64,000 nt of DNA from Bin87 sp034423115 (GTDB lineage Bacteria; Chloroflexota; Dehalococcoidia; Lucifugimonadales; UBA3495). How positions within the stretch are numbered: position 1 is the stretch's first letter; the number at the start of each line of letters is the position of its first letter. The notes beneath the pieces are model-generated. The model searched no databases and was not told the origin of the DNA. It saw only the letters and a program-made list of their open reading frames with translations. Made by a program: the position numbers and the translations under genes. This document shows, piece after piece, positions 23,315 to 32,503 of this stretch. The stretch lies in assembly GCA_034423115.1 (NCBI GenBank), contig DAOUJD010000057.1, positions 1 to 64,000 on the forward strand, written 5' to 3'.

Positions 23315-23633
23315 TACTGTTTGTCTACCTTGCCTTGGCGGGCTGCTCGCCCGTGATGGGTCAACTCGTTTGTGCGGGAACAGGTTAGCACGATACTCGA
23401 AATTAGGCAAACGGGGCATGATTTCGTACATATCTCAAAACGCGACGCGTGATATCGAAATCACGTAAACATCCAGCGATGTCCGGTTGGTTTTTTCGGA
23501 TTTCAAGACGTGAAAACCGGCTGTGCACGCGCGATAGGATAACGTCGTCGTCTCGGAGTCCATGGCTGCCCAAAACGTTGTGTTAGCATTTTACGTGGGC
23601 ATCCGTTGCTTTGACGAAACAATCTGACCCTAC
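23315..23633. other. Divergent promoter region between rpsO and a membrane-protein gene
   Basis: About 320 bases with no gene. Contains a small hairpin CGTGAT/ATCACG (about 23448-23465). No clear -10/-35 pair could be assigned on either strand. Confidence 0.35.
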
Positions 23634-24227
23634 ATGACATCGAACGCATCATTTCTGTCCCGAGTCAGGGGCGTAGAACTGCTGCCCGGAGAACGGGTGG
23701 CTGCCTTCCTCAGTCCCGACGACGGCCTGTTGCGCGAGCCTCCCAAGGATGGGCGGCTATTGGTCGCTACCGACCGACGGTTCATAAACCTGGAAGACAG
23801 CGGACAAAGTCAAATCAGGCAAATTTTCGCGATGACTTCGGTGTCCGGCGCCAGTGTCCGGAACGACGTGCTGCGGGGTTTTTCGTGGAAACAATGGGTT
23901 TCGCTGATCGTGGGCGGGATCATCGTTTACGTGGCGTTGGCCTATTGGCTGGTTGACCGCCTGCCCCAGATCATCATTCCGGGGTTGAATCTGCACGTTT
24001 TCGCGCTGATAGTGATGATCCTAGTGATCCTGGCCGGTTGGTTGTTCTGGCGAGGATTCACGCAGCCGGGCGGAATGACGATCCACGTCCACGGCGTCAA
24101 CTGGGACGTAGAGGCGCAGTGCACCGCCCAATACCGAGACTTGATGGGGTTCGCCAACGCGTTGTCCCTGATGCAGACGCGACGCCAAAGTTGGCAGTAT
24201 TCAGGAGTTTGCGCTGAGGGGGAGTGA
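23634..24227 (+). CDS. Membrane protein with PH-like N-terminus, unknown
   Basis: 197 residues. The first 75 residues (LLPGERVAAFLSPDD, RLLVATDRRFINLED, IRQIFAMTSVSG) resemble the bacterial PH-like (YdbT/YokE) fold, with VATDRRFI as its usual signature. Two membrane helices follow at about 86-108 and 121-141, then a soluble end. It overlaps the convergent tsaD by 27 bases at the 3' end. Function unknown; such proteins are often membrane-associated scaffolds. Confidence 0.75.
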   Translation: MTSNASFLSRVRGVELLPGERVAAFLSPDDGLLREPPKDGRLLVATDRRFINLEDSGQSQIRQIFAMTSVSGASVRNDVLRGFSWKQWVSLIVGGIIVYVALAYWLVDRLPQIIIPGLNLHVFALIVMILVILAGWLFWRGFTQPGGMTIHVHGVNWDVEAQCTAQYRDLMGFANALSLMQTRRQSWQYSGVCAEGE

Positions 24228-25286
24228 GGGGTCGACGTCCAGGGAAAGGTCCGAAACCTCCCCGCGCTGGTACTGATAGAAAGCCGCCGCCGCGATCATC
24301 GCGCCATTGTCGGTACATAGTACGGGACGGGGAATCAGAGCGGGCAGGGGCGAGTCGGACCGGATTCGGTGCCTCAAGCGGGAGTTGGCGGCGACACCGC
24401 CACCAAGCAGCAACCCGCGGGCTCCGTATTGGTCTGCCATCGCCAGCAGTTTGGCAGCCATGACATCCACCAAGGACTCCTGGAATTCTCGCGCCAAATG
24501 GGCCACCAGCCGGTCCAGTTGCGCCGGCTCTGATTCCGGCGGCGGATAGAGGCCGACATCCTGGGCACGATGCAGCAGGGCGGTTTTCACGCCGCTGAAA
24601 CTGAAATCCAGAGTGTTCCGCATCCACGCCCTTGGTAGGGGTGACGACGCTCGTTGGACGGTTTCGTCGTAATCGTGGGAGTGAGGTTCCGGACCATCCA
24701 GCGTTTCGGCAGCTTTTTGAATTTCGGGGCCGCCGGGGAATCCCAGGCCGAGGACGCGGGCGGCTTTGTCGAACGCTTCACCAGCCGCATCGTCGCGAGT
24801 TCGTCCGACCAGCCGGTATTTGCCGTGCCCTTCCATCAGCACGAGGTCGGTGTGCCCCCCGGACGCAATGAGGCAGGCCAGCGGGAAACCCGGATCCTCA
24901 GATGGCGGGAGGTCGCCAGCATCCAGCCACGCCGCGTAAACGTGGCCTTCGAGGTGGTTGACTCCGATCAAGGGCAGGTCCAGCGCCAGGGACAGGGACT
25001 TGGCGGTGTTTACTCCGCTGATCAAAGCTCCGGCGAGTCCAGGGCCGTGGGTTACGGCAACTGCATCGACGTCTTCAAGACTTACGCCGGCGTCTGCGAG
25101 AGCGCGGCGAAGGGTGGGCTCCATGTCGCGGATGTGTTGCCGTGAGGCTAGCTCCGGGACGACTCCGCCATGTTCCGCATGGAGTCGGGCCTGAGACGCA
25201 ATCACGTTGGAGTGGAGTATCCTCCCATCCTCGACCACGCCAACGGCCGTTTCGTCGCACGAAGTTTCTATTCCCAGGATGAGCAT
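24201..25286 (-). CDS. tsaD: tRNA N6-adenosine threonylcarbamoyltransferase TsaD
   Basis: 361 residues from the ATG at 25286; a TTG six codons upstream is less likely. TsaD transfers the threonylcarbamoyl group to A37 of ANN-reading tRNAs. It starts MLILGIETSCDETAV; the metal-binding NHLEGH is at 110-115 (H111, H115). LIASGGHTDLVLM, GEAFDKAARVLGLGFPGGPEIQ, FSFSGVKTAL and GGGVAANSRLR are all present. No tsaB or tsaE is adjacent. It converges with a slight overlap on the membrane-protein gene. Confidence 0.96.
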   Translation of the reverse strand: MLILGIETSCDETAVGVVEDGRILHSNVIASQARLHAEHGGVVPELASRQHIRDMEPTLRRALADAGVSLEDVDAVAVTHGPGLAGALISGVNTAKSLSLALDLPLIGVNHLEGHVYAAWLDAGDLPPSEDPGFPLACLIASGGHTDLVLMEGHGKYRLVGRTRDDAAGEAFDKAARVLGLGFPGGPEIQKAAETLDGPEPHSHDYDETVQRASSPLPRAWMRNTLDFSFSGVKTALLHRAQDVGLYPPPESEPAQLDRLVAHLAREFQESLVDVMAAKLLAMADQYGARGLLLGGGVAANSRLRHRIRSDSPLPALIPRPVLCTDNGAMIAAAAFYQYQRGEVSDLSLDVDPSLPLSANS

Positions 25287-25352
25287 GTCTTGCGTAGCCG
25301 CCAAAATTGGATTCTTGGATTATATCAAGGCAACTTGCATACCAAGGGAACT

Positions 25353-25381
25353 TTGCGCCGACGGGACGCCGATGCTATTAT
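25353..25381 (+). promoter_or_regulatory. Promoter: TTGCGC / extended -10 TGCTATTAT
   Basis: TTGCGC at 25353-25358, 17-base spacer, TATTAT at 25376-25381 preceded by TGC. It lies 79 bases upstream of the CorC-type transporter gene. Confidence 0.6.
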
Positions 25382-25460
25382 CTCTGCGAATAAATAAAAT
25401 CAGGTATGACCTGATGCTCGTGCCACAACGCCGAGCAGGCACAGGAGGTAGACGGCCCCG

Positions 25461-26843
25461 ATGATGGACATTGCGCCCGATGGTTTATCCTGGTGCGTCG
25501 TCTTATTGCAGAGCGGTCTAATTGACGGCGATTTCGTCATCCCATTGAGCGTGCAGGTCGCGCTGCTCGTCATCAGTTTCCTCGGGGTAGCCTTCTTCAC
25601 CAGCGCCGAGTCCGCGCTGATAGCGGTCAACAAGATCCGGGTGCGGTTCCTGGTGGAGCAGGGGAACGCGGCTGCTAGGACAGTCGATCGAGTATTGTCT
25701 CAACACGAAAAGTTCTTTGCCACCATTCTACTGAGTCAGAACGCGTTCACGATATTCGCGACGGCCATCGGGACGGCGTTGGCGGCTGAAGCGCTGCAGG
25801 ACTCGGCTTACGCGGCGATCTTGACGAGCGTGGTGATGACCGTCGTGATTTCCATTTTTGGGGAGATAACCCCGAAGACGTTGGCCGCGACTTACTCCGA
25901 TCGTTGGGCATTGGTCGCCGCCCGGCCAGTGGGCTGGTCGATGTGGCTTTGCACTCCGTTCATCTACTTTTTTACGGTTATGCCCAAGCTGATCTACAAA
26001 ATTCTGCGCACCGAGGAGGACCGCTGGCAAACGTCGTTCACGGAGGGCGAGCTTCGCATGATGATCGACCTGTCGCGGGAACAGGGCGCAGTTGAATCGG
26101 GAGAAGCCGAGCGGTTGAATCGCGTGTTCCATTTTCGAGACCGACGGATCAGCGACATCATGACGCCGCGGACGGAAATAGTGTGGATCGAAAAGGGAAC
26201 CACGCTGGAGGAGTTCCTGGAACTGTACGCGGAGCATAGCCACACGAGATTTCCGGTGTTTGAAGACACGCAAGAAACCGTTCTCGGAGTGCTTTCCAAC
26301 AAAGAGGTGCTAATTGCACAAAGTCGTGGTCAGATTGGCCGTGGAGACGCAGTGACTGAAACCATGCGCGATGTCGATTTCATTCCGGAAACGGTGTCAG
26401 TGTCGGATGCGTTTGATGCCATGCAGGAAAAACGGTTATCCATGATGCTGGTCACCAACGAATACGGGGGCATCGCCGGCCTCGTGACGCTGAAACAGCT
26501 GACCGGGGTGATAGTTGGCACGTTGATTGACGACGACCCGCCGGCGGAGGCAGAGCACTCGAGCATCGTGGAATTGGACGACGGCGGCTACCTGCTGGAC
26601 GGGGGAATCACGATCATCGAGATCAACGACCGGCTCGAATCTTCCGGGATTGCCGTGCCCGAAGGCGACTACAACACCATAGCGGGGTTGATCCTGCACG
26701 AACGCGAGGGCGAAATACCGAGCGTTTTCGACACTGTTTTTACGGGTGAGTTGGCGGTCACCGTGACCGATATGGTCGGGGCGCGCATCAATAAAGTGCG
26801 ACTCGAAAAGGTTCCTGCATCCAGTCGGGAGTCCGCCCGATGA
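25461..26843 (+). CDS. CNNM/CorC (HlyC-like) family transporter with CBS domains
   Basis: 460 residues. The N-terminal DUF21 (CNNM) membrane domain, about 25-200, includes FLGVAFFTSAESALIAVNKIRVRFL. A CBS pair follows (about 215-350: VFHFRDRRISDIMTPRTEIVWI, then DVDFIPETVSVSDAFDAMQEKRLSMMLVTNEYGGIAGLVTLK). A CorC_HlyC domain closes the protein (LDGGITIIEINDRLESSG). Members act in magnesium or cobalt efflux or homeostasis. AGGAGGT lies 12 bases before the ATG. The next gene overlaps by four bases. Confidence 0.92.
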   Translation: MMDIAPDGLSWCVVLLQSGLIDGDFVIPLSVQVALLVISFLGVAFFTSAESALIAVNKIRVRFLVEQGNAAARTVDRVLSQHEKFFATILLSQNAFTIFATAIGTALAAEALQDSAYAAILTSVVMTVVISIFGEITPKTLAATYSDRWALVAARPVGWSMWLCTPFIYFFTVMPKLIYKILRTEEDRWQTSFTEGELRMMIDLSREQGAVESGEAERLNRVFHFRDRRISDIMTPRTEIVWIEKGTTLEEFLELYAEHSHTRFPVFEDTQETVLGVLSNKEVLIAQSRGQIGRGDAVTETMRDVDFIPETVSVSDAFDAMQEKRLSMMLVTNEYGGIAGLVTLKQLTGVIVGTLIDDDPPAEAEHSSIVELDDGGYLLDGGITIIEINDRLESSGIAVPEGDYNTIAGLILHEREGEIPSVFDTVFTGELAVTVTDMVGARINKVRLEKVPASSRESAR

Positions 26844-27466
26844 GGCTGCACCTTTTGCGGCACGGAGAAACGGACGTCAATGCGGCCGGCCGGCTGCAGG
26901 GTTCAATGGATTCGACCCTCACACCGTTGGGTAGGCGACAGGCCCGGGACCTGGGAGTAGCCAGCATCGCGTGGCAACCGGCGGCGATTTATTCCAGCCC
27001 CCTTTCGCGGGCTCGGGACGTGGCCGAGCAGATCGGTTCAACGACGGGGGTGGCGGTCAAGATAGAGCCGCGAATCATTGAAATGGATATGGGCGCCCTG
27101 GAGGGCGTTACCATACAGCAGATGCGCGACGGATGGCCCGATTTGTACCAAGGGTGGCGACAGGACGCCAGCAGCGTTACCATGCCGAACGGTGAATCGT
27201 TGGGCGACGTGCAACTGAGGGCCATGGCCGCTATTGACGACTTTGACGAACGGCACGAAGTTGACGACACGGTAATCGCGGTGACCCACAATTTCACCAT
27301 CCGGTGTATCGTGGCGGCGGTGCTGCACCTGCCCCTAGCGAACATCAACCACATGGACCTTTCGTTGGGCAGCCGCACCACCATCACCACTGGGCGGCGA
27401 GGTCGGCGTCTCAATGGGTACAACGCGGTGGACCACCTGACCCCGGCTAATCGTGTCGGGTATTAG
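26840..27466 (+). CDS. Histidine phosphatase family protein (phosphoglycerate-mutase-like)
   Basis: 208 residues. LLRHGETDVNAAGRLQG carries the catalytic RHG (His8, from MRLHLLRHGE), with YSSPLSRARDVAEQIG, the acid Glu in EMDMGALEGV, and the second His in VTHNFTIRC. Start overlaps the previous stop (ATGA), so the pair is co-translated. Could act on phosphosugars or on alpha-ribazole phosphate; no cob genes lie nearby, so the substrate is open. Confidence 0.9.
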   Translation: MRLHLLRHGETDVNAAGRLQGSMDSTLTPLGRRQARDLGVASIAWQPAAIYSSPLSRARDVAEQIGSTTGVAVKIEPRIIEMDMGALEGVTIQQMRDGWPDLYQGWRQDASSVTMPNGESLGDVQLRAMAAIDDFDERHEVDDTVIAVTHNFTIRCIVAAVLHLPLANINHMDLSLGSRTTITTGRRGRRLNGYNAVDHLTPANRVGY

Positions 27467-27549
27467 CTTGCGAAATGCAGGGCCGCCGAAGCCGCAGATA
27501 CCGCCATTACCTTCCTCGCAACTCGTCGGCATCGCACGTTCGGAGACCC

Positions 27550-29064
27550 GTGTCAGCGATACGCAGAGTGCATTTCAAAACCCTGGAGTCCGCCCGGCGA
27601 CTGGACGTGTCGGACTCCGACACGGTGGTGGTGGGCATCTCCGGCGGGCCCGATTCAACGTGCCTGCTGGATGTACTAGCGAACGTCCGTCGACGATTGG
27701 GCATCAGGTTTGGACTGCACGCTGCCCATTTGATCCACGACTTCCGGGGTCAGGAAAAATACGACGATGCCCAGTTCGTACGAGACTACTGTCAGCAATG
27801 GAACCGGCAACTGACGGTGGAAGAGGTGGACGTGGCCGCATACCAACAGGACAAGGGGATAAGCTCTTTCGAACAGGCGGCGCGCGACTTGCGTTATGAG
27901 TTCCTGGGTCGAGTAGCGGAGACAGTGGGCGCCAGGTATGTGGCCGTGGCGCATACGGCGGATGATCTGGCCGAAACGGTGCTGCTGCATATAGCCAGGG
28001 GCAGCGGGGTTCACGGGCTACGGGGGATGGACGAAGTTTCGGAGTGGCCTTACCCAGGCAACAAATACGCGCCGCTGCTGTGGCGTCCGTTGCTGGAGGC
28101 GCGACGAGCCGACACCATGGGGTACTGCCGAGCGCGGGGCATCGGTTACCGGGATGACACCACGAACTACATGCAGGATTTCGCTCGAAACCGGGTTCGG
28201 CTGAATCTCATGCCCGCGCTGGCAGAGCAACTGAATCCGCGGGTGGTCAATGCGCTGGGTAGGCTGGCCCGAACCGCCAGTATCCAGTTGGATTTCCTGG
28301 AGAAGTGCGCGGATGAATGCTGGCCCACGGTAGCGCCAGATTCTTCTTCCGCGGGCGGCGTTGTTAGGTTGCGCCGGGATAAGTTGGCTGAACTGCATCC
28401 GGCTTTGCGGACTTTGATTTTGAGGCGCGCGTGGGTGACGGCAACCGGAACCAGCAAACGTTTGACCGAAGGACATCTGCAGCAGATGGCGTCGATTGCG
28501 GCCGGAAACGCGTCGGGAAGAACGGCGGTGCTGCCTGGTGGTTATACAGTCCGCTCCGAGGGGAAGTGGCTGGAGATTTACGCTGAAAACCCTATCGGCC
28601 GATGCCCGTATCCAAAAGCCTTCGGAGAATTTCGGCTTACATTGCCCTGGGGTCCGATCGCCATAGGGGTAACTAAGCGCGGCGGCTGGGAGGTGACCGC
28701 CCAGAAAGTGACGCTGTCTGGCGGGGACTCGCTGGACTCTGGCGATCCCATGCAAACCTACGCTTCCGCTGCTGCTCTGGCGGAAGGCGCTACGGTCAGG
28801 ACGTGGCAACCGGGCGATCGCATTCAACCGTTAGGGATGTCCGGGCATCGCAAGTTGCAGGATCTTTTCACCGACGCCGGGGTACCCAGGGATTGGCGTT
28901 CGCGAGTACCGCTGGTGGTTACGCCCAGCGGTGTCGCGTGGGTCGTGGGGGTGCGAATAGCCGATTGGGCTGCGGTTCAACCCACGCCCGGCGAGGACGC
29001 CGAGGCGGTTCTGTTGACATTCCAGCTCGACCATCAACACGGCATCGAGACCTCTGATGTCTGA
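27550..29064 (+). CDS. tilS: tRNA(Ile)-lysidine synthetase
   Basis: 504 residues from the GTG at 27550 (GGAG four bases upstream); a longer frame starts at 27475. TilS adds lysine to C34 of the AUA-reading tRNA-Ile. The PP-loop VVVGISGGPDST carries the SGGxDS motif; VAVAHTADDLAETVLLHIARGSGVHGLRGM and YCRARGIGYRDDTTNYMQDFARNRVRLNLMPAL are the family core. The C-terminal TilS domain WQPGDRIQPLGMSGHRKLQDLFTDAGVPRDWR is present. Essential in most bacteria. Confidence 0.94.
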   Translation: MSAIRRVHFKTLESARRLDVSDSDTVVVGISGGPDSTCLLDVLANVRRRLGIRFGLHAAHLIHDFRGQEKYDDAQFVRDYCQQWNRQLTVEEVDVAAYQQDKGISSFEQAARDLRYEFLGRVAETVGARYVAVAHTADDLAETVLLHIARGSGVHGLRGMDEVSEWPYPGNKYAPLLWRPLLEARRADTMGYCRARGIGYRDDTTNYMQDFARNRVRLNLMPALAEQLNPRVVNALGRLARTASIQLDFLEKCADECWPTVAPDSSSAGGVVRLRRDKLAELHPALRTLILRRAWVTATGTSKRLTEGHLQQMASIAAGNASGRTAVLPGGYTVRSEGKWLEIYAENPIGRCPYPKAFGEFRLTLPWGPIAIGVTKRGGWEVTAQKVTLSGGDSLDSGDPMQTYASAAALAEGATVRTWQPGDRIQPLGMSGHRKLQDLFTDAGVPRDWRSRVPLVVTPSGVAWVVGVRIADWAAVQPTPGEDAEAVLLTFQLDHQHGIETSDV

Positions 29065-29231
29065 ATAGTGTCGATCAAGCCTTGCTCACGTTGGATCGCC
29101 ATCGGGACGGGCTATCGTGGTCAAAAGGGCCTCCGAAAAACCAGATTTAGGGTTTCCATTCACATTCTCGTGACTAAATCTTTGTGTAGAATAAAAATCT
29201 GACCTCAAAACATTGTCGCGAGTTAGATTGT

Positions 29232-29258
29232 TTGCGGCTTTCGCTGTCCGTGTATAAA
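29232..29258 (+). promoter_or_regulatory. Probable promoter of accDA
   Basis: TTGCGG at 29232-29237 and TATAAA at 29253-29258 preceded by TG (TGTATAAA). The spacer is 15 bases. It lies 26 bases upstream of the TTG start; the region just upstream (29150-29215) is notably AT-rich. Confidence 0.5.
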
Positions 29259-29284
29259 ACCGTCGGAAACTGAGGGAGGCTGAT

Positions 29285-31147
29285 TTGTCGGTTCGCAACC
29301 TGGCCAACTTCCTGGTGCACCTGTTCGGCGACAGCGACGAACTGGAAGAAATTTACCTTTCGGCGGTACACGACCACTGCCTGTTTTGTCGGGAGCCGAT
29401 CAACGATTCCAAATCTTACCTGGAATTCCGGGTATGTCCGTTTTGCCGGTTCCATTACACCCTGTCGGCGAGACAGCGGATCGAGATGATCGCGGACCGG
29501 CGAAGCTTCCGGGAACAAAACCGTTATGTGCGTTCGTTGTCCCCGTTGACTTTCTCCAACCGCTCTGACTCTATTCCGACTGAATACGATGCGGAGTTGA
29601 CGGAGAATCAGGACCGGACCGGGTTGACCGAAGCCGCGGTGACCGGGACGTGCCGGATAGAAGGCAGGAACGTCGTGCTGATTGTCCTGGATTACGGGTT
29701 TATGGGTGGCAGCATGAGCAGCGTGGTCGGCGAAAAGGTCGCGCTGGCGTTTGAACTCGCTGCGCGCCGCAGTTTGCCAATGGTTGCGGTGGTGTCGGGA
29801 GGAGGGGCGAGAACTCAAGAAGGCGTGCTATCGCTGATGCAGATGGCGAAGACGGTTACCGCCGCCAACCGGCTCAGGGAGTCAGCCTCACCCTTTATCG
29901 CAGTGCTGGCAAACCCGTCAACCGGGCAAGCCTACGCTAGCTTCGCCAACCTGGCAGACATCATCATCGCGGAACCGGGTTCCGTGGTCGGACTGTCTCC
30001 CATTCGTACCATGATTGAGGCGACCGGGCGGCAACTGCCTCCGGATGTGCACACCGCCGAGTATCACCTGCAACGTGGTTTGCTGGACAACGTGGTTGAC
30101 CGGGAGAGCCTCCGGGGTCGTTTGAGCCGACTGCTGGATCTGCTGGTGGAACCGGAAGGGATTAAATTGGGACGGAGGGCTGTGTCCAGGCTCCAAGCGC
30201 CGCCGGTTGATGACACCGAGACGTGGGAGTCTTTGGCGGCGGTAACCCACGACGAACGGCCGGATGCCCTCTACTACATGCGGCACATCCTGCAAGAGTT
30301 CTTCGAGATTTGCGGCGATCGGGTGAGCGGAGACGACCGTTCGGTGGTCGGCGGGCTGGGACTGTTGCGAGGGCACCCGGTGGTGGGGATTGGGCAGCAA
30401 AGGACCCACGCCGGCGACGCGGAAGGAAGCCGCTACCACATCAGGCCGGAGGGTCTGAGGAAGGCACAACGGTTGATGCGGCTGGCCTCGCGGTTCAATC
30501 TGCCGCTGGTCACGTTCATCGACTCCCAAGGCGCGGATCCGCGGTTGGAATCCGAGGAGCAGGGCGTGGGCAACGCGATTGCGAGTAATCTATCACTGAT
30601 GCTTGACGCCCCAACGCCAGTCGTGTCGGTGATCATCGGTGAGTCGGGCAACGAAGCGGCGTTGGCGATGAGCGTGTCCGACCGGATCCTGATGCAGCAA
30701 TACGCGGTCTATTCGCCCATTTCGCTGCACCACACGGTGGGCGGGCCGTCTCGGGAGCGATATCTGACGCGTGAAGCGGCGGAGGTCCTGATGATGACGG
30801 CAAGGGACTGCCAGGAACTGGGCATCATTGACCAGATAGTGCCGGAGCCGGCCGGTGGGTCCCACAACGACCCGCGCCGGGCCGCAGAGGACCTGGAATA
30901 TTCCATCTACAGGCACCTGGCCGCAACGAGCCGAGTCTCTACCAGCAAGCTGATCAAGGGTCGCTACAAGAAATTCAGGCAGATGGGCGAACTTAATCCC
31001 TTTGCCCATTCCGCGATCCAACAGGAGGTGGCTGCCCTGCTGCGGATGCATTGGGCTGGTGATCTCGGTATCGAAGAGGATTTGGCGTTGGACGCACGGG
31101 TCGAACCGCTGGCGCTGACGGAAGGGCTTGAAAGGGAAGCCTCATGA
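29285..31147 (+). CDS. accDA: Fused acetyl-CoA carboxylase carboxyltransferase (AccD-AccA)
   Basis: 620 residues joining beta and alpha carboxyltransferase subunits, which move carboxyl from biotin to acetyl-CoA. A C4 zinc ribbon is at Cys32, Cys35, Cys51 and Cys54 (CLFC...CPFC). The AccD-like crotonase fold spans about 95-290 (GFMGGSMSSVVGEKVALAFELAARR, VVSGGGARTQEGVLSLMQM). The AccA-like half spans about 310-600 (DGEGSRYHIRPEG-type segment, LVTFIDSQGADPRLESEEQGVGNAIA, VIIGESGNEAALAM). The TTG start has GAGGGAGG six bases upstream. Biotin carboxylase and BCCP genes are not in the window. Alternatively it could carboxylate a different acyl-CoA. Confidence 0.9.
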   Translation: MSVRNLANFLVHLFGDSDELEEIYLSAVHDHCLFCREPINDSKSYLEFRVCPFCRFHYTLSARQRIEMIADRRSFREQNRYVRSLSPLTFSNRSDSIPTEYDAELTENQDRTGLTEAAVTGTCRIEGRNVVLIVLDYGFMGGSMSSVVGEKVALAFELAARRSLPMVAVVSGGGARTQEGVLSLMQMAKTVTAANRLRESASPFIAVLANPSTGQAYASFANLADIIIAEPGSVVGLSPIRTMIEATGRQLPPDVHTAEYHLQRGLLDNVVDRESLRGRLSRLLDLLVEPEGIKLGRRAVSRLQAPPVDDTETWESLAAVTHDERPDALYYMRHILQEFFEICGDRVSGDDRSVVGGLGLLRGHPVVGIGQQRTHAGDAEGSRYHIRPEGLRKAQRLMRLASRFNLPLVTFIDSQGADPRLESEEQGVGNAIASNLSLMLDAPTPVVSVIIGESGNEAALAMSVSDRILMQQYAVYSPISLHHTVGGPSRERYLTREAAEVLMMTARDCQELGIIDQIVPEPAGGSHNDPRRAAEDLEYSIYRHLAATSRVSTSKLIKGRYKKFRQMGELNPFAHSAIQQEVAALLRMHWAGDLGIEEDLALDARVEPLALTEGLEREAS

Positions 31148-31198
31148 TCCCGTGCGGGTGGTCCCATCACCCGGACCAATAAACCAGGCAACAAAAAA

Positions 31199-31227
31199 GA
31201 GGCCTATCCCAACATGAGGTAGGCCTC
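31199..31227. terminator. Bidirectional intrinsic terminator
   Basis: GAGGCCTA (31199-31206) pairs with TAGGCCTC (31220-31227), flanked by an A-run on the left and TTCATCTTTT on the right, so it works from both sides. It sits between convergent accDA and mrp. Confidence 0.85.
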
Positions 31228-31244
31228 TTCATCTTTTCAGGACA

Positions 31245-32066
31245 CTACGCTTCCAGGCCGTGCGCCTTAAGACTTCCTCTCAACTGATCGGCGACCGAGG
31301 CGTATTCCGCTCCGACCGTGTCGTCCACCAGCACCGTCGGCTTGCTGGTGTCGCGATACGAGGGACGCAAAGACATGCTGCCCAGGAACGGTGCGTCGAT
31401 ATCATCGGCCAATTGGCGACCGGCGCCTTCTCCGAAGATCTCGCCGCAGTAGTTCTCGACCACACCGACGACGTTGAGGTTGAGCTTGCGGATCATGTTG
31501 ATGCACCGCCGGGCGTCGACGATCGCCAGGTCCTGCGGCGTGCTGACCACGACGAAGCCGTCCATCGGAAGCGTCTGCATAACCGTCAATGGTGAATCGG
31601 AGGTGCCTGGGGGCAGGTCGACGATGAGGTAATCGAGTTCACCCCAATCGGTGGCCTGGAGGAACTGGTTGATCGCGTTGTGGATCATCGGCCCACGCCA
31701 GATGATGGCCTCGTCCTCGTTCTCCTGGAAGAACGCCATCGAGACCACCTTGACGCCATGGCCCAGGGCGGGAGTGATCTGTCCCTCTCGGTAATCGGGT
31801 TTGTCCTCGATTCCCATGACCCGGGTAACGTTGGGGCAATCGATGTCAACGTCCAGGAGGCCAACCCGCTCGCCCTGGGCGGCCAGCGTAGTGGCGAGGT
31901 TGCAGGCGACGGTGGTCTTGCCCACGCCGCCCTTGCCGCTGTACACGCCGATCTTGGTGCGGACGGAAGCGAGCCGGTCGGTGATCTGTCGCTTCTGCTC
32001 CCACTGGCGGCGAATCTGCTGCAAGCGGGCGTTCTGTTGCGCGTTGGGTTGCTGGGGCGTAGCCAT
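31245..32066 (-). CDS. mrp: Mrp/NBP35-family ATP-binding Fe-S carrier (ApbC-like)
   Basis: 273 residues. Deviant Walker A GKGGVGKTT at about 44-52, switch region VDIDCPNVTRVMG, and DLPPGTSDSPLTVMQTLP are those of Mrp proteins, which load Fe-S clusters onto apoproteins using ATP. A single Cys in VVENYCGEIFGEGAG replaces the CxxC that holds the bridging cluster in canonical Mrp. The DUF59 domain often fused at the N-terminus is the separate gene just upstream (45-base gap, same strand). A coiled, Gln/Arg-rich N-terminus (1-30) precedes the P-loop. Confidence 0.92.
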   Translation of the reverse strand: MATPQQPNAQQNARLQQIRRQWEQKRQITDRLASVRTKIGVYSGKGGVGKTTVACNLATTLAAQGERVGLLDVDIDCPNVTRVMGIEDKPDYREGQITPALGHGVKVVSMAFFQENEDEAIIWRGPMIHNAINQFLQATDWGELDYLIVDLPPGTSDSPLTVMQTLPMDGFVVVSTPQDLAIVDARRCINMIRKLNLNVVGVVENYCGEIFGEGAGRQLADDIDAPFLGSMSLRPSYRDTSKPTVLVDDTVGAEYASVADQLRGSLKAHGLEA

Positions 32067-32111
32067 CGTGCGCTGGCCTCCGGGTCGGGGCGACGTTGTT
32101 GGTGAATCGAG

Positions 32112-32420
32112 TTAGATACCCAGCATGTTGCGGGCTTCCTCGCTGATCAGGTCGGGGGACCAAGGGGGATCAAAGGTCAGTTCGATGTTCACCTCTTCGA
32201 CGCCCTCTACGTCCTGCACTGCCCATTCAGCCTGCTGCGCGATATGGGGCCCCATGCCGCAGCCGGGGAACGTCAGCGTCATCTGGACGAAAACATCGTT
32301 GGCGTCGCTCACCTGCACGTCATAAATCAGGCCGAGATCCACGACATTGACCGGGATTTCCGGGTCATATACCGTCCTGAGGGCTTCGTAGACTTCTTCA
32401 CGATCAACCGTTGCCGGCAT
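32112..32420 (-). CDS. DUF59/MIP18-family Fe-S assembly factor
   Basis: 102 residues. YEALRTVYDPEIPVNVVDLGLIYDV and LTFPGCGMGPHIAQQAEWAV are the SufT/PaaD/MIP18 signature (DPEIP and the conserved Cys in PGCGM). These small proteins help Fe-S cluster maturation. Together with mrp downstream it forms a two-gene version of the DUF59-Mrp fusion. Confidence 0.92.
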   Translation of the reverse strand: MPATVDREEVYEALRTVYDPEIPVNVVDLGLIYDVQVSDANDVFVQMTLTFPGCGMGPHIAQQAEWAVQDVEGVEEVNIELTFDPPWSPDLISEEARNMLGI

Positions 32421-32455
32421 TTTAGGCCTCCTATAATCCGAAGGTATGATGCGAC

Positions 32456-32461
32456 ATTATA
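32456..32461 (-). promoter_or_regulatory. -10 element (TATAAT, minus strand)
   Basis: ATTATA on the plus strand reads TATAAT on the minus strand, 35 bases upstream of the DUF59 ATG. No convincing -35 at normal distance; the MITE begins 43 bases further upstream. Confidence 0.5.
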
Positions 32462-32503
32462 TCTGAAATAGTCCGGCGACGGGCACAGATAAGCCGGTGT
32501 CCG

